This document shows positions 39,481-48,205 of a DNA stretch of 64,000 nt, piece by piece. The stretch spans positions 124,001 to 188,000 of the forward strand of contig NZ_ATVQ01000001.1 of NCBI RefSeq assembly GCF_000420805.1. The letters are read 5' to 3'. The notes below the pieces were generated by a model. The model did no database searches. It was given only the letters and a program-made list of their open reading frames with translations, and was not told the origin of the DNA. Numbering within the stretch: the first letter of the stretch is position 1; the number at the start of each line of letters is the position of its first letter. The DNA is from Yaniella halotolerans DSM 15476. GTDB lineage: Bacteria > Actinomycetota > Actinomycetes > Actinomycetales > Micrococcaceae. Position numbers and translations under genes: made by a program.

Positions 39481-40794
39481 ATGACCAGCGTTGCAGATTT
39501 AGTTGCCTCGGCTGCCGCTACCGAACAGCGCAGTCGCACCAAGTTGGGCGACACCATCACCTTTGGCGAGCCCACCAACATCACGACCACCTGCGATAGT
39601 CAGCTACCGACGGCACCGTGGCAGATCGATACCGAACCAGGTTATGGTCCGGGTGCTTCAACCTTGGATACCGCTCCGGCGACGGCCCCGCGGCAGGGTG
39701 CCATTCCTGCCGAGTACACCGAGGCCAGTGCAGCGGAACTGGATGCTCGAATCATGACGGCCAAAGAAACTCTTGGTAATCGGGTAAAAATTTTGGGCCA
39801 TTTCTATCAGCGTGACGAGGTCGTCCAATACGCCGATTTTGTGGGCGACTCCTTCATGCTGGCACAGGCCGCGAAAGAACATCCTGGAGCCGAATCGTTT
39901 GTCTTTTGCGGCGTGCATTTTATGGCGGAAACCGCTGACATCCTGTCGACGGATGCGCAATCAGTCATTCTGCCCAACCTGGCTGCAGGGTGTTCGATGG
40001 CCGATATGGCAACCATCGACCAAGTCGAAGAAGCCTGGGAACAACTCACCGAAGCACTCGGAACGTCTTCCACGGATCAGGCCGAGATCATTCCTGTGAC
40101 CTACATGAACTCTTCGGCGGCCATTAAAGCCTTCTGCGGACGTAACGGCGGCATCGTGTGCACATCCTCCAATGCGAAAACTGTGCTGGAATGGGCCTTT
40201 GCGCGGGGCAAACGGGTCATCTTTTTCCCGGACCAGCACCTTGGCCGCAACACTGCCAAAACCATGGGGATCACCGAAGAGCAGATGCCACTGTGGCGCC
40301 CATATCTGCCTATGGGCGGCAACACTCAACAGCAGTTGCAAGATGCCAAAGTCTTTTTGTGGAACGGTTTCTGCTCGGTTCACAAACGTTTTACCGTAGC
40401 CCAAATCGACAAGGCCCGTGCCGACTACCCCAAAGCTCAAGTCATCGTCCACCCTGAATGTCCAGCACCCGTGGTGGAAGCCGCCGACGGCGTCGGTTCA
40501 ACCGAGTACATTCGCAAGGCAATTGCTGCCGGTCAACCAGGTGACGTGTTTGCCGTTGGAACCGAAATCAACCTGGTGAACCGGTTACAATCGCAGCACC
40601 CCGACATGACCATCTTCTGCCTGGATCCGGTTATTTGTCCGTGTTCAACCATGTATCGCATTCATCCTGCCTACCTGGCGTGGGTCCTAGAGTCGCTGGT
40701 TGCCGGCGAAACGCCCAACCAGATTTCCGTAGCCTCCACAGTTTCAGCCGATGCATCGGTCGCGCTAGAGCGCATGTTGGCGGCCCGGCCATGA
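39481..40794 (+). CDS. nadA: Quinolinate synthase
   Basis: Condenses iminoaspartate with dihydroxyacetone phosphate to quinolinate, the second step of de novo NAD synthesis; needs a [4Fe-4S] cluster. The three-fold NadA repeats are present: cysteines in FCGVHFMAETADIL, the CSMADMAT and GGIVCTSSNA regions, HPECPAPV and the FCLDPVICPCSTMYR segment hold the cluster ligands and neighbours. A start at 39448 would overlap nrtR, but ATG 39481 has a strong AAGGAG, giving 437 aa. Its stop overlaps nadB by 4 bases. Confidence 0.95.
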   Translation: MTSVADLVASAAATEQRSRTKLGDTITFGEPTNITTTCDSQLPTAPWQIDTEPGYGPGASTLDTAPATAPRQGAIPAEYTEASAAELDARIMTAKETLGNRVKILGHFYQRDEVVQYADFVGDSFMLAQAAKEHPGAESFVFCGVHFMAETADILSTDAQSVILPNLAAGCSMADMATIDQVEEAWEQLTEALGTSSTDQAEIIPVTYMNSSAAIKAFCGRNGGIVCTSSNAKTVLEWAFARGKRVIFFPDQHLGRNTAKTMGITEEQMPLWRPYLPMGGNTQQQLQDAKVFLWNGFCSVHKRFTVAQIDKARADYPKAQVIVHPECPAPVVEAADGVGSTEYIRKAIAAGQPGDVFAVGTEINLVNRLQSQHPDMTIFCLDPVICPCSTMYRIHPAYLAWVLESLVAGETPNQISVASTVSADASVALERMLAARP

Positions 40795-42392
40795 TCGTGG
40801 TCGTAGGAGCCGGCGTCGCTGGACTCACTGCGGTCCAGCGTCTAGCCACCGCTGGGGTCCCTGTGACACTGTTAACCTGCGGCAACCTCGGCGCTGACGC
40901 CATCTCCGCGGGGAATACCGCCCTGGCCCAGGGTGGTATTGCTGCAGCTCTGGGGCCGGACGACTCGGCTTCGCTTCACCTTGAGGACACGATTCAGGCA
41001 GGCGCGGGGCTCGTTGATGCTGTAACAGCAGAGATCCTCACGACCGATGGTGCAGACCGAGTGCGCGAGCTACTGGACGCAGGTTTTCCCGCTGACACCG
41101 ATGCGCAAGGCGAACTCACCTTTGGCCTCGAGGCAGCCCATAGCCGTGCCCGGGTCCTCCATGCCGGTGAAGACAGTACGGGCGCGGCGCTGTCAGTCTT
41201 TCTGACCAACCGTGTGCAACGGCTGGCAGCCACTGGTCGCATGCACGTTATCGAACAGGCGTCGCTGACCGAGTTGATGGTGACTAACGGAAGCATCAGT
41301 GCAGTGCGTTATACCTCCCCGGCTGGGGCTCAGCAGCTAGATACCAGCACCGTGCTCTTGGCAACCGGCGGTTATGCCGGACTGTTTCCTACCACGTCGT
41401 CGTCCGCTGCAATCACCGGACAGGGTCTGCTTGCCGCAGCACGTGTCGGAGCAGTCGTTGCCGATATGGAATTTCTCCAATTTCACCCCACCGCGCTTGT
41501 CGGTACCGGTGAACTGTTATCTGAAGCCGTTCGTGGTGCCGGTGCTGTCTTGCGCGATCCAGCAGGTCATAGGTTCCTGGCGGATTATCACCCGGATGCT
41601 GACCTTGCGCCCCGCAATGTGGTCGCCAGGGCTTCCTTTACAGTACTGGAGCAATTTGAGTCATCGGCGGTGTTCCTAGATGCCACCGTGATCGAGGAGC
41701 GGTATGGTCCCGGTACGTTGGCCCTGCGCTTTCCACAATTAACCAAAATGTTAATGACCCATGGGATTGATTGGACGAGACAATACGTTCCGGTTGCCCC
41801 TGCAGCTCACTACTGCATGGGTGGGGTCGCGACAGATGGGTACGCTCGCACGTCTGTTCCAGGACTATTGGCTGCAGGAGAAGTCGCCTCCACGGGCGTA
41901 CACGGCGCCAACCGACTGGCGTCGAACTCTCTGTTGGAAGGCCTGGTCTTTGGGGCTCGGGCTGCAGATACAGCACTGCGTTTTCGTCAGGACGCCGTCT
42001 GGCAGGTGGCATCACCACTACGGGAACTCATGAGTACTGCCAAAGACGTCGTTTCGGGCAGGGCGCTTATGGCCGAACATTCCGAGCCGGACTATCTTCA
42101 GCGGCTCATCGGAAAACATTTGGGCATCATGCGACACCACGACGGGCTCGTAGAACTCCTGGCGGCGCTTGAAACCATCGCGCATCCTGCAGCCGACCTC
42201 GTGCGGCTCATGACAGCCGCTGCGTTAGCACGCACCGAGTCGCGTGGGGGCCACTGGCGTGCCGACTATCCGGAACCCGATGCACAGCAAAACCGCCGCA
42301 CAGGGTGGCGGTTAACCACCACACACACCGACCCCGGACACGACTTTGCTGCCGGCCGGATCAAGGAGAATGCACTGTATGTTGACGCCTAA
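40791..42392 (+). CDS. nadB: L-aspartate oxidase
   Basis: FAD enzyme oxidising L-aspartate to iminoaspartate, first step of de novo NAD synthesis. The succinate dehydrogenase/fumarate reductase flavoprotein fold is shown by VVVGAGVAGLTAVQRLA, the family loop ALAQGGIAAAL, QFHPTAL, the active-site APRNVVARA and the C-terminal FAD segment GANRLASNSLLEGLVFG. 533 aa from ATG 40791, which overlaps the nadA stop (ATGA). The end overlaps nadC by 14 bases. Confidence 0.95.
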   Translation: MIVVVGAGVAGLTAVQRLATAGVPVTLLTCGNLGADAISAGNTALAQGGIAAALGPDDSASLHLEDTIQAGAGLVDAVTAEILTTDGADRVRELLDAGFPADTDAQGELTFGLEAAHSRARVLHAGEDSTGAALSVFLTNRVQRLAATGRMHVIEQASLTELMVTNGSISAVRYTSPAGAQQLDTSTVLLATGGYAGLFPTTSSSAAITGQGLLAAARVGAVVADMEFLQFHPTALVGTGELLSEAVRGAGAVLRDPAGHRFLADYHPDADLAPRNVVARASFTVLEQFESSAVFLDATVIEERYGPGTLALRFPQLTKMLMTHGIDWTRQYVPVAPAAHYCMGGVATDGYARTSVPGLLAAGEVASTGVHGANRLASNSLLEGLVFGARAADTALRFRQDAVWQVASPLRELMSTAKDVVSGRALMAEHSEPDYLQRLIGKHLGIMRHHDGLVELLAALETIAHPAADLVRLMTAAALARTESRGGHWRADYPEPDAQQNRRTGWRLTTTHTDPGHDFAAGRIKENALYVDA

Positions 42393-43233
42393 GCTTGTCA
42401 CCGACGTCGTAGAACGAGCCCTGGCCGAGGACTGTCCCTGGGGTGATGCCACAGTCGCGGCATCAATTCCTACTGACCTCGACTTCCAAGCAAATCTGGT
42501 GGCACGAGAGCCTGGATTATTCGCCGGTGGGGCAGTGTTCGGGGAAACCTTCCACCAGATCGATCCAGACATCCACGTCACGAACCTGGTCCCAGACGGC
42601 ACGGCCTTTTCCGCCGGAGATGTGCTGGCGTCCTTGTCCGGCCCAGCGGCTGGCATTCTTACCGGCGAGCGGGTAGCACTCAATTTTATTCAGCGGCTGA
42701 GTGGTATCGCCACCTTGACCTCATTATTTGTTGCACACATTGGTAGCGTGGATTCGCAGGCTCGCATTGCCGACACCCGGAAAACCACACCAGGTTTACG
42801 AGCGCTTGAAAAACACGCGGTGAGCGCAGGCGGCGGCATCAATCACCGGTTTAGCCTGTCGGACGCGATCATGCTCAAAGATAATCATCTCGCCGCACTG
42901 GGGGCGACCGCAGACAGCGAGCTGACCGAAGCGATTCAGCGGGTCAAAGCCACAGTCGGGCATACCACCTCGATCATCGTTGAAGTGGATCGTCTAGAAC
43001 AAATTGAACCCGTGGTAGCAGCCGGAGTCACCGGGATTCTATTGGATAACTTTTCTGTGGAAGACCTGCGAACGGGCGTTCAGGTCATCAATGGGCGATG
43101 TACCACTGAAGCATCCGGTGGTGTCCAGTTAGATACGGTCGCAGACATCGCCACCACCGGGGTGGACGTCATTTCGGTTGGTGCTATCACGCACGGAGCC
43201 AGCTCGCTTGATCTGGGATTGGACGCAAGCTAA
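42379..43233 (+). CDS. nadC: Nicotinate-nucleotide pyrophosphorylase (carboxylating), quinolinate phosphoribosyltransferase
   Basis: Converts quinolinate and PRPP to nicotinate mononucleotide. The 284-aa enzyme has DTRKTTPGLRALEKHAV, GGGINHR and MLKDNH, all residues of the substrate-binding site, and the C-terminal half TGVDVISVGAITHGA. ATG 42379 is chosen because AAGGAG lies ten bases upstream; the other in-frame ATG is too close to it. Overlaps nadB by 14 bases and the desulfurase gene by 1 (TAATG). Confidence 0.95.
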   Translation: MLTPKLVTDVVERALAEDCPWGDATVAASIPTDLDFQANLVAREPGLFAGGAVFGETFHQIDPDIHVTNLVPDGTAFSAGDVLASLSGPAAGILTGERVALNFIQRLSGIATLTSLFVAHIGSVDSQARIADTRKTTPGLRALEKHAVSAGGGINHRFSLSDAIMLKDNHLAALGATADSELTEAIQRVKATVGHTTSIIVEVDRLEQIEPVVAAGVTGILLDNFSVEDLRTGVQVINGRCTTEASGGVQLDTVADIATTGVDVISVGAITHGASSLDLGLDAS

Positions 43234-44390
43234 TGCACTATCTTGACGCAGCAGCCACGGCACCGCTTCGATCAGCGGCACGCAACGCAATGCTGAAGGT
43301 TTTGGAAGGGGCACCTGCCAATGCCTCCTCGGTCCATACGCCCGGTCAGCTCGCCAAGGATGTTTTACGTCAGGCCAGACAGCAGGTTGCAACCGGGCTT
43401 GGGGCACGTGATGCTGAAGTGGTTTTCACCTCCGGTGGCACAGAAGCCAACAACCTCCTGCTCAAGGGCGTGGCCTTAGCTGCGCCGCGCGGCAAACACA
43501 TTGTCACCTCCGTTGTCGAGCATTCATCAGTGCGTCAAACCTGTGCCTTCTTATCCAAGTTTGCGGGTTTTGAGATCACCGAAATCGCCGTGGACGCATA
43601 CGGTCGGGTGGATGAAGCCGCGGCACTAGCTGCAATTCGGGATGACACGACGCTGGTATCGATCGGTCTGGCAAACGGCGAGATCGGCACCGTCCAATCG
43701 CTGGAGCGCATCGGGCAAGCGGCCCAAGCATCGGGGGCCGTCATGCATACAGACGCTGTGCAAGCAGCCGCGGCTCTACCGGTGGATTTTGGCACCGGGA
43801 GTTGGCCCGGGTCGTTTGTCGACGCTATGTCCGTGGCATCGCACAAATTTGGTGGTCCGCAGGGTGCGGGCGCGCTTCTGCTGCGCAGTGGGATACCACT
43901 TGAACCGCTAATCCACGGCGGCGGACAAGAGTCCGGACAACGTTCCGGTACGGAAAATATTGCGGCGCTGGCCGGTTTCGGTGCCGCAGTGGCTACGCTG
44001 ATGCCGCAAGCCGGAACCCGCGCACAGTCCCTGATGACACAGCGCGATACCCTGGTGTCTCGTGTACTTCAAGAGGTTCCTGGCGCCCAACTTACCGGCC
44101 ATCCAACAGAGCGGGTGCCAAACCATGCTTCGTTTGTCGTCGAGGGGGTTTCTGGTGAATCCTTATTGGTGGACCTGGACGTCGCTGGCATCGCAGCCTC
44201 GTCCGGGTCGGCTTGTTCAGCAGGCAAAAAAGACCCTTCCGACGTCCTGCTGGCCATGGGGTATTCACCGGATCTCGCAGTAACGGCTCTGCGCTTCACA
44301 TTCGCCGATCCGCTGGAAGAGTCAGCATTTCAACAACTCATGGACCGCGTTCTGCAAGCACTCGCCTCCCACACTGCACCAGTACGGTAA
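43233..44390 (+). CDS. Cysteine desulfurase, NifS/IscS family
   Basis: PLP enzyme that removes sulfur from cysteine and passes it on as a persulfide. PLP lysine is Lys205 in ASHKFGGPQG; the persulfide Cys328 lies in SGSACSAGKK; TSGGTEANN and HSSV bind PLP. At 385 aa the length is normal. It is translationally coupled to nadC, so its likely job is building or repairing the oxygen-sensitive [4Fe-4S] cluster of NadA, as with dedicated desulfurases in other nad operons; a tRNA-thiolation role cannot be excluded. Confidence 0.92.
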   Translation: MHYLDAAATAPLRSAARNAMLKVLEGAPANASSVHTPGQLAKDVLRQARQQVATGLGARDAEVVFTSGGTEANNLLLKGVALAAPRGKHIVTSVVEHSSVRQTCAFLSKFAGFEITEIAVDAYGRVDEAAALAAIRDDTTLVSIGLANGEIGTVQSLERIGQAAQASGAVMHTDAVQAAAALPVDFGTGSWPGSFVDAMSVASHKFGGPQGAGALLLRSGIPLEPLIHGGGQESGQRSGTENIAALAGFGAAVATLMPQAGTRAQSLMTQRDTLVSRVLQEVPGAQLTGHPTERVPNHASFVVEGVSGESLLVDLDVAGIAASSGSACSAGKKDPSDVLLAMGYSPDLAVTALRFTFADPLEESAFQQLMDRVLQALASHTAPVR

Positions 44391-44423
44391 TGCTGGCCGC
44401 ACGAGGTACTCCCGGCCTCCGTC

Positions 44424-44451
44424 TTGACTTCACCCTCATGCCGCGTAGGGT
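44424..44451 (+). promoter_or_regulatory. Possible promoter for acetyl-CoA synthetase
   Basis: TTGACT (44424-44429) and TAGGGT (44446-44451) are 16 bases apart and about 50 bases before the acs start. The -10 box is a weak match. Confidence 0.35.
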
Positions 44452-44499
44452 ACCAAGTGAGACGCACATCACAGTGACGCTTGGTGTTAGGAGTATGTC

Positions 44500-46455
44500 A
44501 TGACAGAGAACCCAACCATTGAAGAACTCAGTCACGAAGACCGAACATTTCCTCCCCCGCCAGACTTTGCGGCCAAGGCGAATGCTACGGCTGCCGAATA
44601 TGAGCACGCCGAAAAAGATCGAATCGGTTTCTGGGCGGAGAAGGCTAACCGCATCACCTGGGATACCCCGTTTGAGGAAGTCCTGGACTGGTCTGAAGCA
44701 CCGTTTGCGAAATGGTACACGGGTGGAAAGCTCAACGCTGCCTATAACTGCGTGGATCGACACGTCGAGGCAGGACTCGGGGATCGCGTCGCCTATTATT
44801 TCGTCGGCGAAGGTGGCGATACTCGCACGATTACCTATTCGGATCTGCTGCGCGAGGTATCCAAAACCGCGAATGCGCTGATCGAGCTGGGCGTCAAAAC
44901 CGGTGACCGGGTCGCTCTCTATATGCCCATGATCCCCGAAACGGTCTACGCGATGCTGGCATGTGCGCGTATTGGCGCCCCGCACACGGTCATCTTCGGT
45001 GGCTTCTCCGACCGAGCAATCGCGGACCGTATTCAGGACTGCGGCGTTGAAATCGTCATTACCGCCGATGGTGGATTCCGCCGCGGAAAAGCCGGCGGTC
45101 TCAAGTCCACCGTCGATAGAGCCATTGCAGACCTACCCCAGGTCCGAAATGTGCTGGTCGTGCAACGCACCGAGCAGGACGTCGACTGGCAGGATGACCG
45201 AGACCTGTGGTGGCACGACGTCGTCGATCGCCAAAGTACCGAGCATACACCCGAAGCATTCGATGCAGAACATCCGCTATACATCATGTATTCTTCGGGC
45301 ACGACCGGGAAACCCAAGGGCATCATGCACACCACCGCTGGTTACCTGGTCGGCACGTCCTATACCCACTGGGCAGTATTCGATATCAAACCTGAAACCG
45401 ATATCTTCTGGACTGCCGCAGACATCGGCTGGGTCACCGGGCACTCATACATCGTCTACGGGCCCCTGCTGAATGCGACCACTTCGGTGCTGTATGAAGG
45501 CACCCCGGATACCCCGCATCGGGGCCGCTGGTGGGAAATCGTGCAAGACTACGGTGTCACGGTGTTGTATTGCGCTCCGACGGGGATTCGCACCTTCATG
45601 AAGTGGGGACGCGATATTCCGGCCGAGTACGACCTGTCTTCCCTCAGGTTATTGGGTAGCGTGGGTGAACCGATCAACCCGGAAGCCTGGATGTGGTACC
45701 GCGAAAATATTGGTGGGAACAACTGCCCGGTCGTCGATACCTGGTGGCAAACCGAAAACGGCAACATCCTGATTAGTCCCCTACCCGGGGTCACCGCTAC
45801 CAAACCCGGTGCGGCTATGCGTGCTATTCCGGGCATCGAGGCCGATGTATTCGATGAAGCAGGCAATTCCGTCGAACGCGGTCAGGGTGGCTATCTGGTG
45901 ATTACCGAGCCGTGGCCGGGCATGTTGCGGACCCTGTGGGGTGACAAAGAACGATACAAGAAAACCTACTGGTCACAGTACCCCGGCGTGTACTTCGCGG
46001 GTGACGGTGCCAAGATCGATAAAGACGGCGACATCTGGGTGCTGGGGCGGGTTGACGATGTGCTCAACGTTTCTGGTCACCGGATGTCCACCACCGAAAT
46101 CGAGTCTGCGTTGGTTTCGCACGACATGGTTGCTGAAGCCGCCGTGGTCGGTGCCGCCGATGAAACAACCGGCCACGCCATTGAAGCATTTGTGATCTTG
46201 CGCGAAAGTGCAGGAGACAAAGACGATGTCGTCAAGGAACTACGCGATCACGTGCGCGCATCGATCGGACCGATTGCGACACCGCGCGGCATCATGGTGG
46301 TACCGGATCTACCAAAGACCCGTTCGGGCAAGATTATGCGTCGACTGCTCAAGGATGTCGCAGAGAACCGCGAAATTGGTGATGTCACCACCCTGGCTGA
46401 TGCGTCAGTGATGGAACAAATCCAAGAAGAAATCCGTGGTCGGTCAACGAGCTAA
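44500..46455 (+). CDS. acs: Acetyl-CoA synthetase (AMP-forming)
   Basis: Activates acetate to acetyl-CoA through acetyl-AMP. The 651-aa protein follows the family from end to end: KWYTGGKLNAAYNCVDRH near the N terminus, the AMP-binding loop YSSGTTGKPKGIMHT, DTWWQTENG, and the C-terminal Lys611 in TRSGKIMRR, the residue acetylated in homologues to switch the enzyme off. Start ATG has TTAGGAG. Convergent with the BASS transporter gene; the ends overlap by 4 bases. Confidence 0.95.
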   Translation: MTENPTIEELSHEDRTFPPPPDFAAKANATAAEYEHAEKDRIGFWAEKANRITWDTPFEEVLDWSEAPFAKWYTGGKLNAAYNCVDRHVEAGLGDRVAYYFVGEGGDTRTITYSDLLREVSKTANALIELGVKTGDRVALYMPMIPETVYAMLACARIGAPHTVIFGGFSDRAIADRIQDCGVEIVITADGGFRRGKAGGLKSTVDRAIADLPQVRNVLVVQRTEQDVDWQDDRDLWWHDVVDRQSTEHTPEAFDAEHPLYIMYSSGTTGKPKGIMHTTAGYLVGTSYTHWAVFDIKPETDIFWTAADIGWVTGHSYIVYGPLLNATTSVLYEGTPDTPHRGRWWEIVQDYGVTVLYCAPTGIRTFMKWGRDIPAEYDLSSLRLLGSVGEPINPEAWMWYRENIGGNNCPVVDTWWQTENGNILISPLPGVTATKPGAAMRAIPGIEADVFDEAGNSVERGQGGYLVITEPWPGMLRTLWGDKERYKKTYWSQYPGVYFAGDGAKIDKDGDIWVLGRVDDVLNVSGHRMSTTEIESALVSHDMVAEAAVVGAADETTGHAIEAFVILRESAGDKDDVVKELRDHVRASIGPIATPRGIMVVPDLPKTRSGKIMRRLLKDVAENREIGDVTTLADASVMEQIQEEIRGRSTS

Positions 46456-47429
46456 CTTCGACCGCTACGATCTTGGATCATCCGTGGCACCACGTTGATC
46501 AGAACCAGCATCATCAGCAACTCAACTAGGGTCTGCGTTACCACCACCAGTGGTGCCAAGCTATATTTGGCGGGCAACGCTAGCACGAGTGGCAGGATCA
46601 CCAATGAATTTCTGGTGACGCCACTGAAGACCAGCGCGCGTTGTTTGGGGACGTCTAATCTTGCCGCACGTCCAACCCAGAGTCCTAAGACAAACATGAT
46701 GCTGGCAAACAGGACATACACCACAACGGTTAGCAGCAGATCACCAAGCTGATGACTTACATTCGCGATGTGTGCTGCTACCACGACACCGAGAGTAGCC
46801 GTCATGAGCGGCACCATCAGTGCTGTGTTCACGGTGTCGATGACCTTTGCTCGTTGCCAGCGTCGTGCAAGCAACTGGGTGATGGCGGCGAAGACCAACG
46901 GGATGACAATGATCCAGACGAATACCTCAATGAACGGTCTTAGGTCCATTGAGGCGATGAATCCATGCCCCAAAAACAACCAAAAATACGCCGGGAGAAG
47001 CATCAGTTGCAGGACCATCAGCACCGGAGCTGCGACGAGCAGACTCTGGGCATTACCTCTCGCCAAACCAGCGAAAACGATCACGTAGTCGATGCAAGGG
47101 GTCAGCAAAACACAGAATACGCCGACCAAAACAACGTGGTCGTGTGCAACGATTCTTGAGACGAACCACACCACGATGGGGACAAGCACGAAGTTCAGTA
47201 TCAACACGGCAGACATAAATTTCCAGTCCTTGAATGCCGCGGTGATATTGCCCAACGGTAGTCCGAGGAAGGTGGCGTATAACAGCACCGCCAACAGTGG
47301 CATGATGGCACTCTCTGCGACAGGAGCAACCACGGGAACACTCAACCCGATACCTGCGCCAAGGGCCAAGCCGAACAGATAACACCAGATTTGATGGCGC
47401 TCCACCCACTGGCTCAGCTGGTCGGTCAT
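46452..47429 (-). CDS. Bile acid:sodium symporter (BASS) superfamily transporter, arsenite-efflux-like
   Basis: A 325-aa membrane protein with about ten transmembrane helices arranged as two inverted halves, in the BASS/ACR3 superfamily. The segment LTPCIDYVIVFAGLARG carries the conserved Cys and the discontinuous-helix region that aligns with ACR3 arsenite exporters and related actinobacterial 'arsenic resistance protein' entries. No arsR or arsC gene is nearby, so an arsenite role is not supported by context; organic anion transport is possible. Confidence 0.78.
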   Translation of the reverse strand: MTDQLSQWVERHQIWCYLFGLALGAGIGLSVPVVAPVAESAIMPLLAVLLYATFLGLPLGNITAAFKDWKFMSAVLILNFVLVPIVVWFVSRIVAHDHVVLVGVFCVLLTPCIDYVIVFAGLARGNAQSLLVAAPVLMVLQLMLLPAYFWLFLGHGFIASMDLRPFIEVFVWIIVIPLVFAAITQLLARRWQRAKVIDTVNTALMVPLMTATLGVVVAAHIANVSHQLGDLLLTVVVYVLFASIMFVLGLWVGRAARLDVPKQRALVFSGVTRNSLVILPLVLALPAKYSLAPLVVVTQTLVELLMMLVLINVVPRMIQDRSGRS

Positions 47430-47447
47430 GCTCTAACCGATCGAAAA

Positions 47448-47762
47448 TTACCCAACTTCAACTAAGATCACGCCGACCATAATCAGCACCAGTCCCAATA
47501 CCATGCGTGGGGTTAGTTTTTCCTTCCAAATGACCCGTGCAAGCAGAGCGATGAGTGCGACACCGACCGCAGACCAGATGCCATACGCGATAGCTACCGG
47601 CATCCCGGCCACCAGGGTCAACGCCAAGCAAAAGAAGGCGACAGCGTAAAAAACCGCCATGGGGATGATCCAAAGTTTTTTCTGAAAGCCTTCGGTCGCA
47701 CGCAGGCTCAGCGTTGCGATAACTTCAGCAACAATGGCGGAGGAGAGATAGAGCCAACTCAT
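47448..47762 (-). CDS. Small multidrug resistance (SMR) family transporter, subunit 2
   Basis: A 104-aa, four-helix SMR protein. The essential proton-coupling glutamate is in helix 1 (SSAIVAEVIATLSLRATEG), and the helix 3 motif PVAIAYGIWSAVGVALIAL is intact. It overlaps the neighbouring SMR gene by 4 bases, a classic paired arrangement (EbrAB, YkkCD) in which the two form a heterodimer exporting cationic compounds or guanidinium. Confidence 0.9.
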   Translation of the reverse strand: MSWLYLSSAIVAEVIATLSLRATEGFQKKLWIIPMAVFYAVAFFCLALTLVAGMPVAIAYGIWSAVGVALIALLARVIWKEKLTPRMVLGLVLIMVGVILVEVG

Positions 47763-48106
47763 GATTCGACCACCTCTGCACCTTTTGGCGCTCTCTCACC
47801 GGCTTGGACCAGATAAACGCCGACCATCAGAATCACAACACCCGCTATAGCGGGCAAGCTAAGGGTCTCGCCAAACAAGGCTGCGCCCAAAATAGCAACC
47901 AACGCTACCCCGGCTGCGGCCCATATACCGTAGGCCACCCCAATTGGCATACCCTCGCCTAATGCAAAACCCAACAGAGTAAATGCCAGGAAATATCCGA
48001 CGACAACACCTACTGCCCACCACGGTTGGTCGATTGCGGCGCGTAAAGCCATCGTGCCGAGCACTTCGGCAACGACCGCGCCCAAGACCAACAGCCATCG
48101 TTTCAT
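47759..48106 (-). CDS. Small multidrug resistance (SMR) family transporter, subunit 1
   Basis: A 115-aa SMR protein with four helices: helix 1 glutamate in LGAVVAEVLGTMALRAA and helix 3 PIGVAYGIWAAAGVALVAI. The C terminus carries about 12 extra charged residues not found in its partner. First gene of the pair; AGGTCC lies upstream of its ATG. It follows the MFS gene by 99 bases on the same strand. Confidence 0.9.
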   Translation of the reverse strand: MKRWLLVLGAVVAEVLGTMALRAAIDQPWWAVGVVVGYFLAFTLLGFALGEGMPIGVAYGIWAAAGVALVAILGAALFGETLSLPAIAGVVILMVGVYLVQAGERAPKGAEVVES

Positions 48107-48205
48107 TTCTTCAAGGACCTACTTTTCTTCGTCGTTAGGGCACCTCTACTCTAGCAACCTTGCGGGGCCCAGAAACCGGCTCTGAGATCGCAGTTTGCGA
48201 CAATC

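Noticed and set aside
48107-48205. Guanidine riboswitch upstream of the SMR pair
   Set aside because: Both strands were scanned for paired ACGR loops and the class I/III conserved cores; only an isolated ACGA is present.
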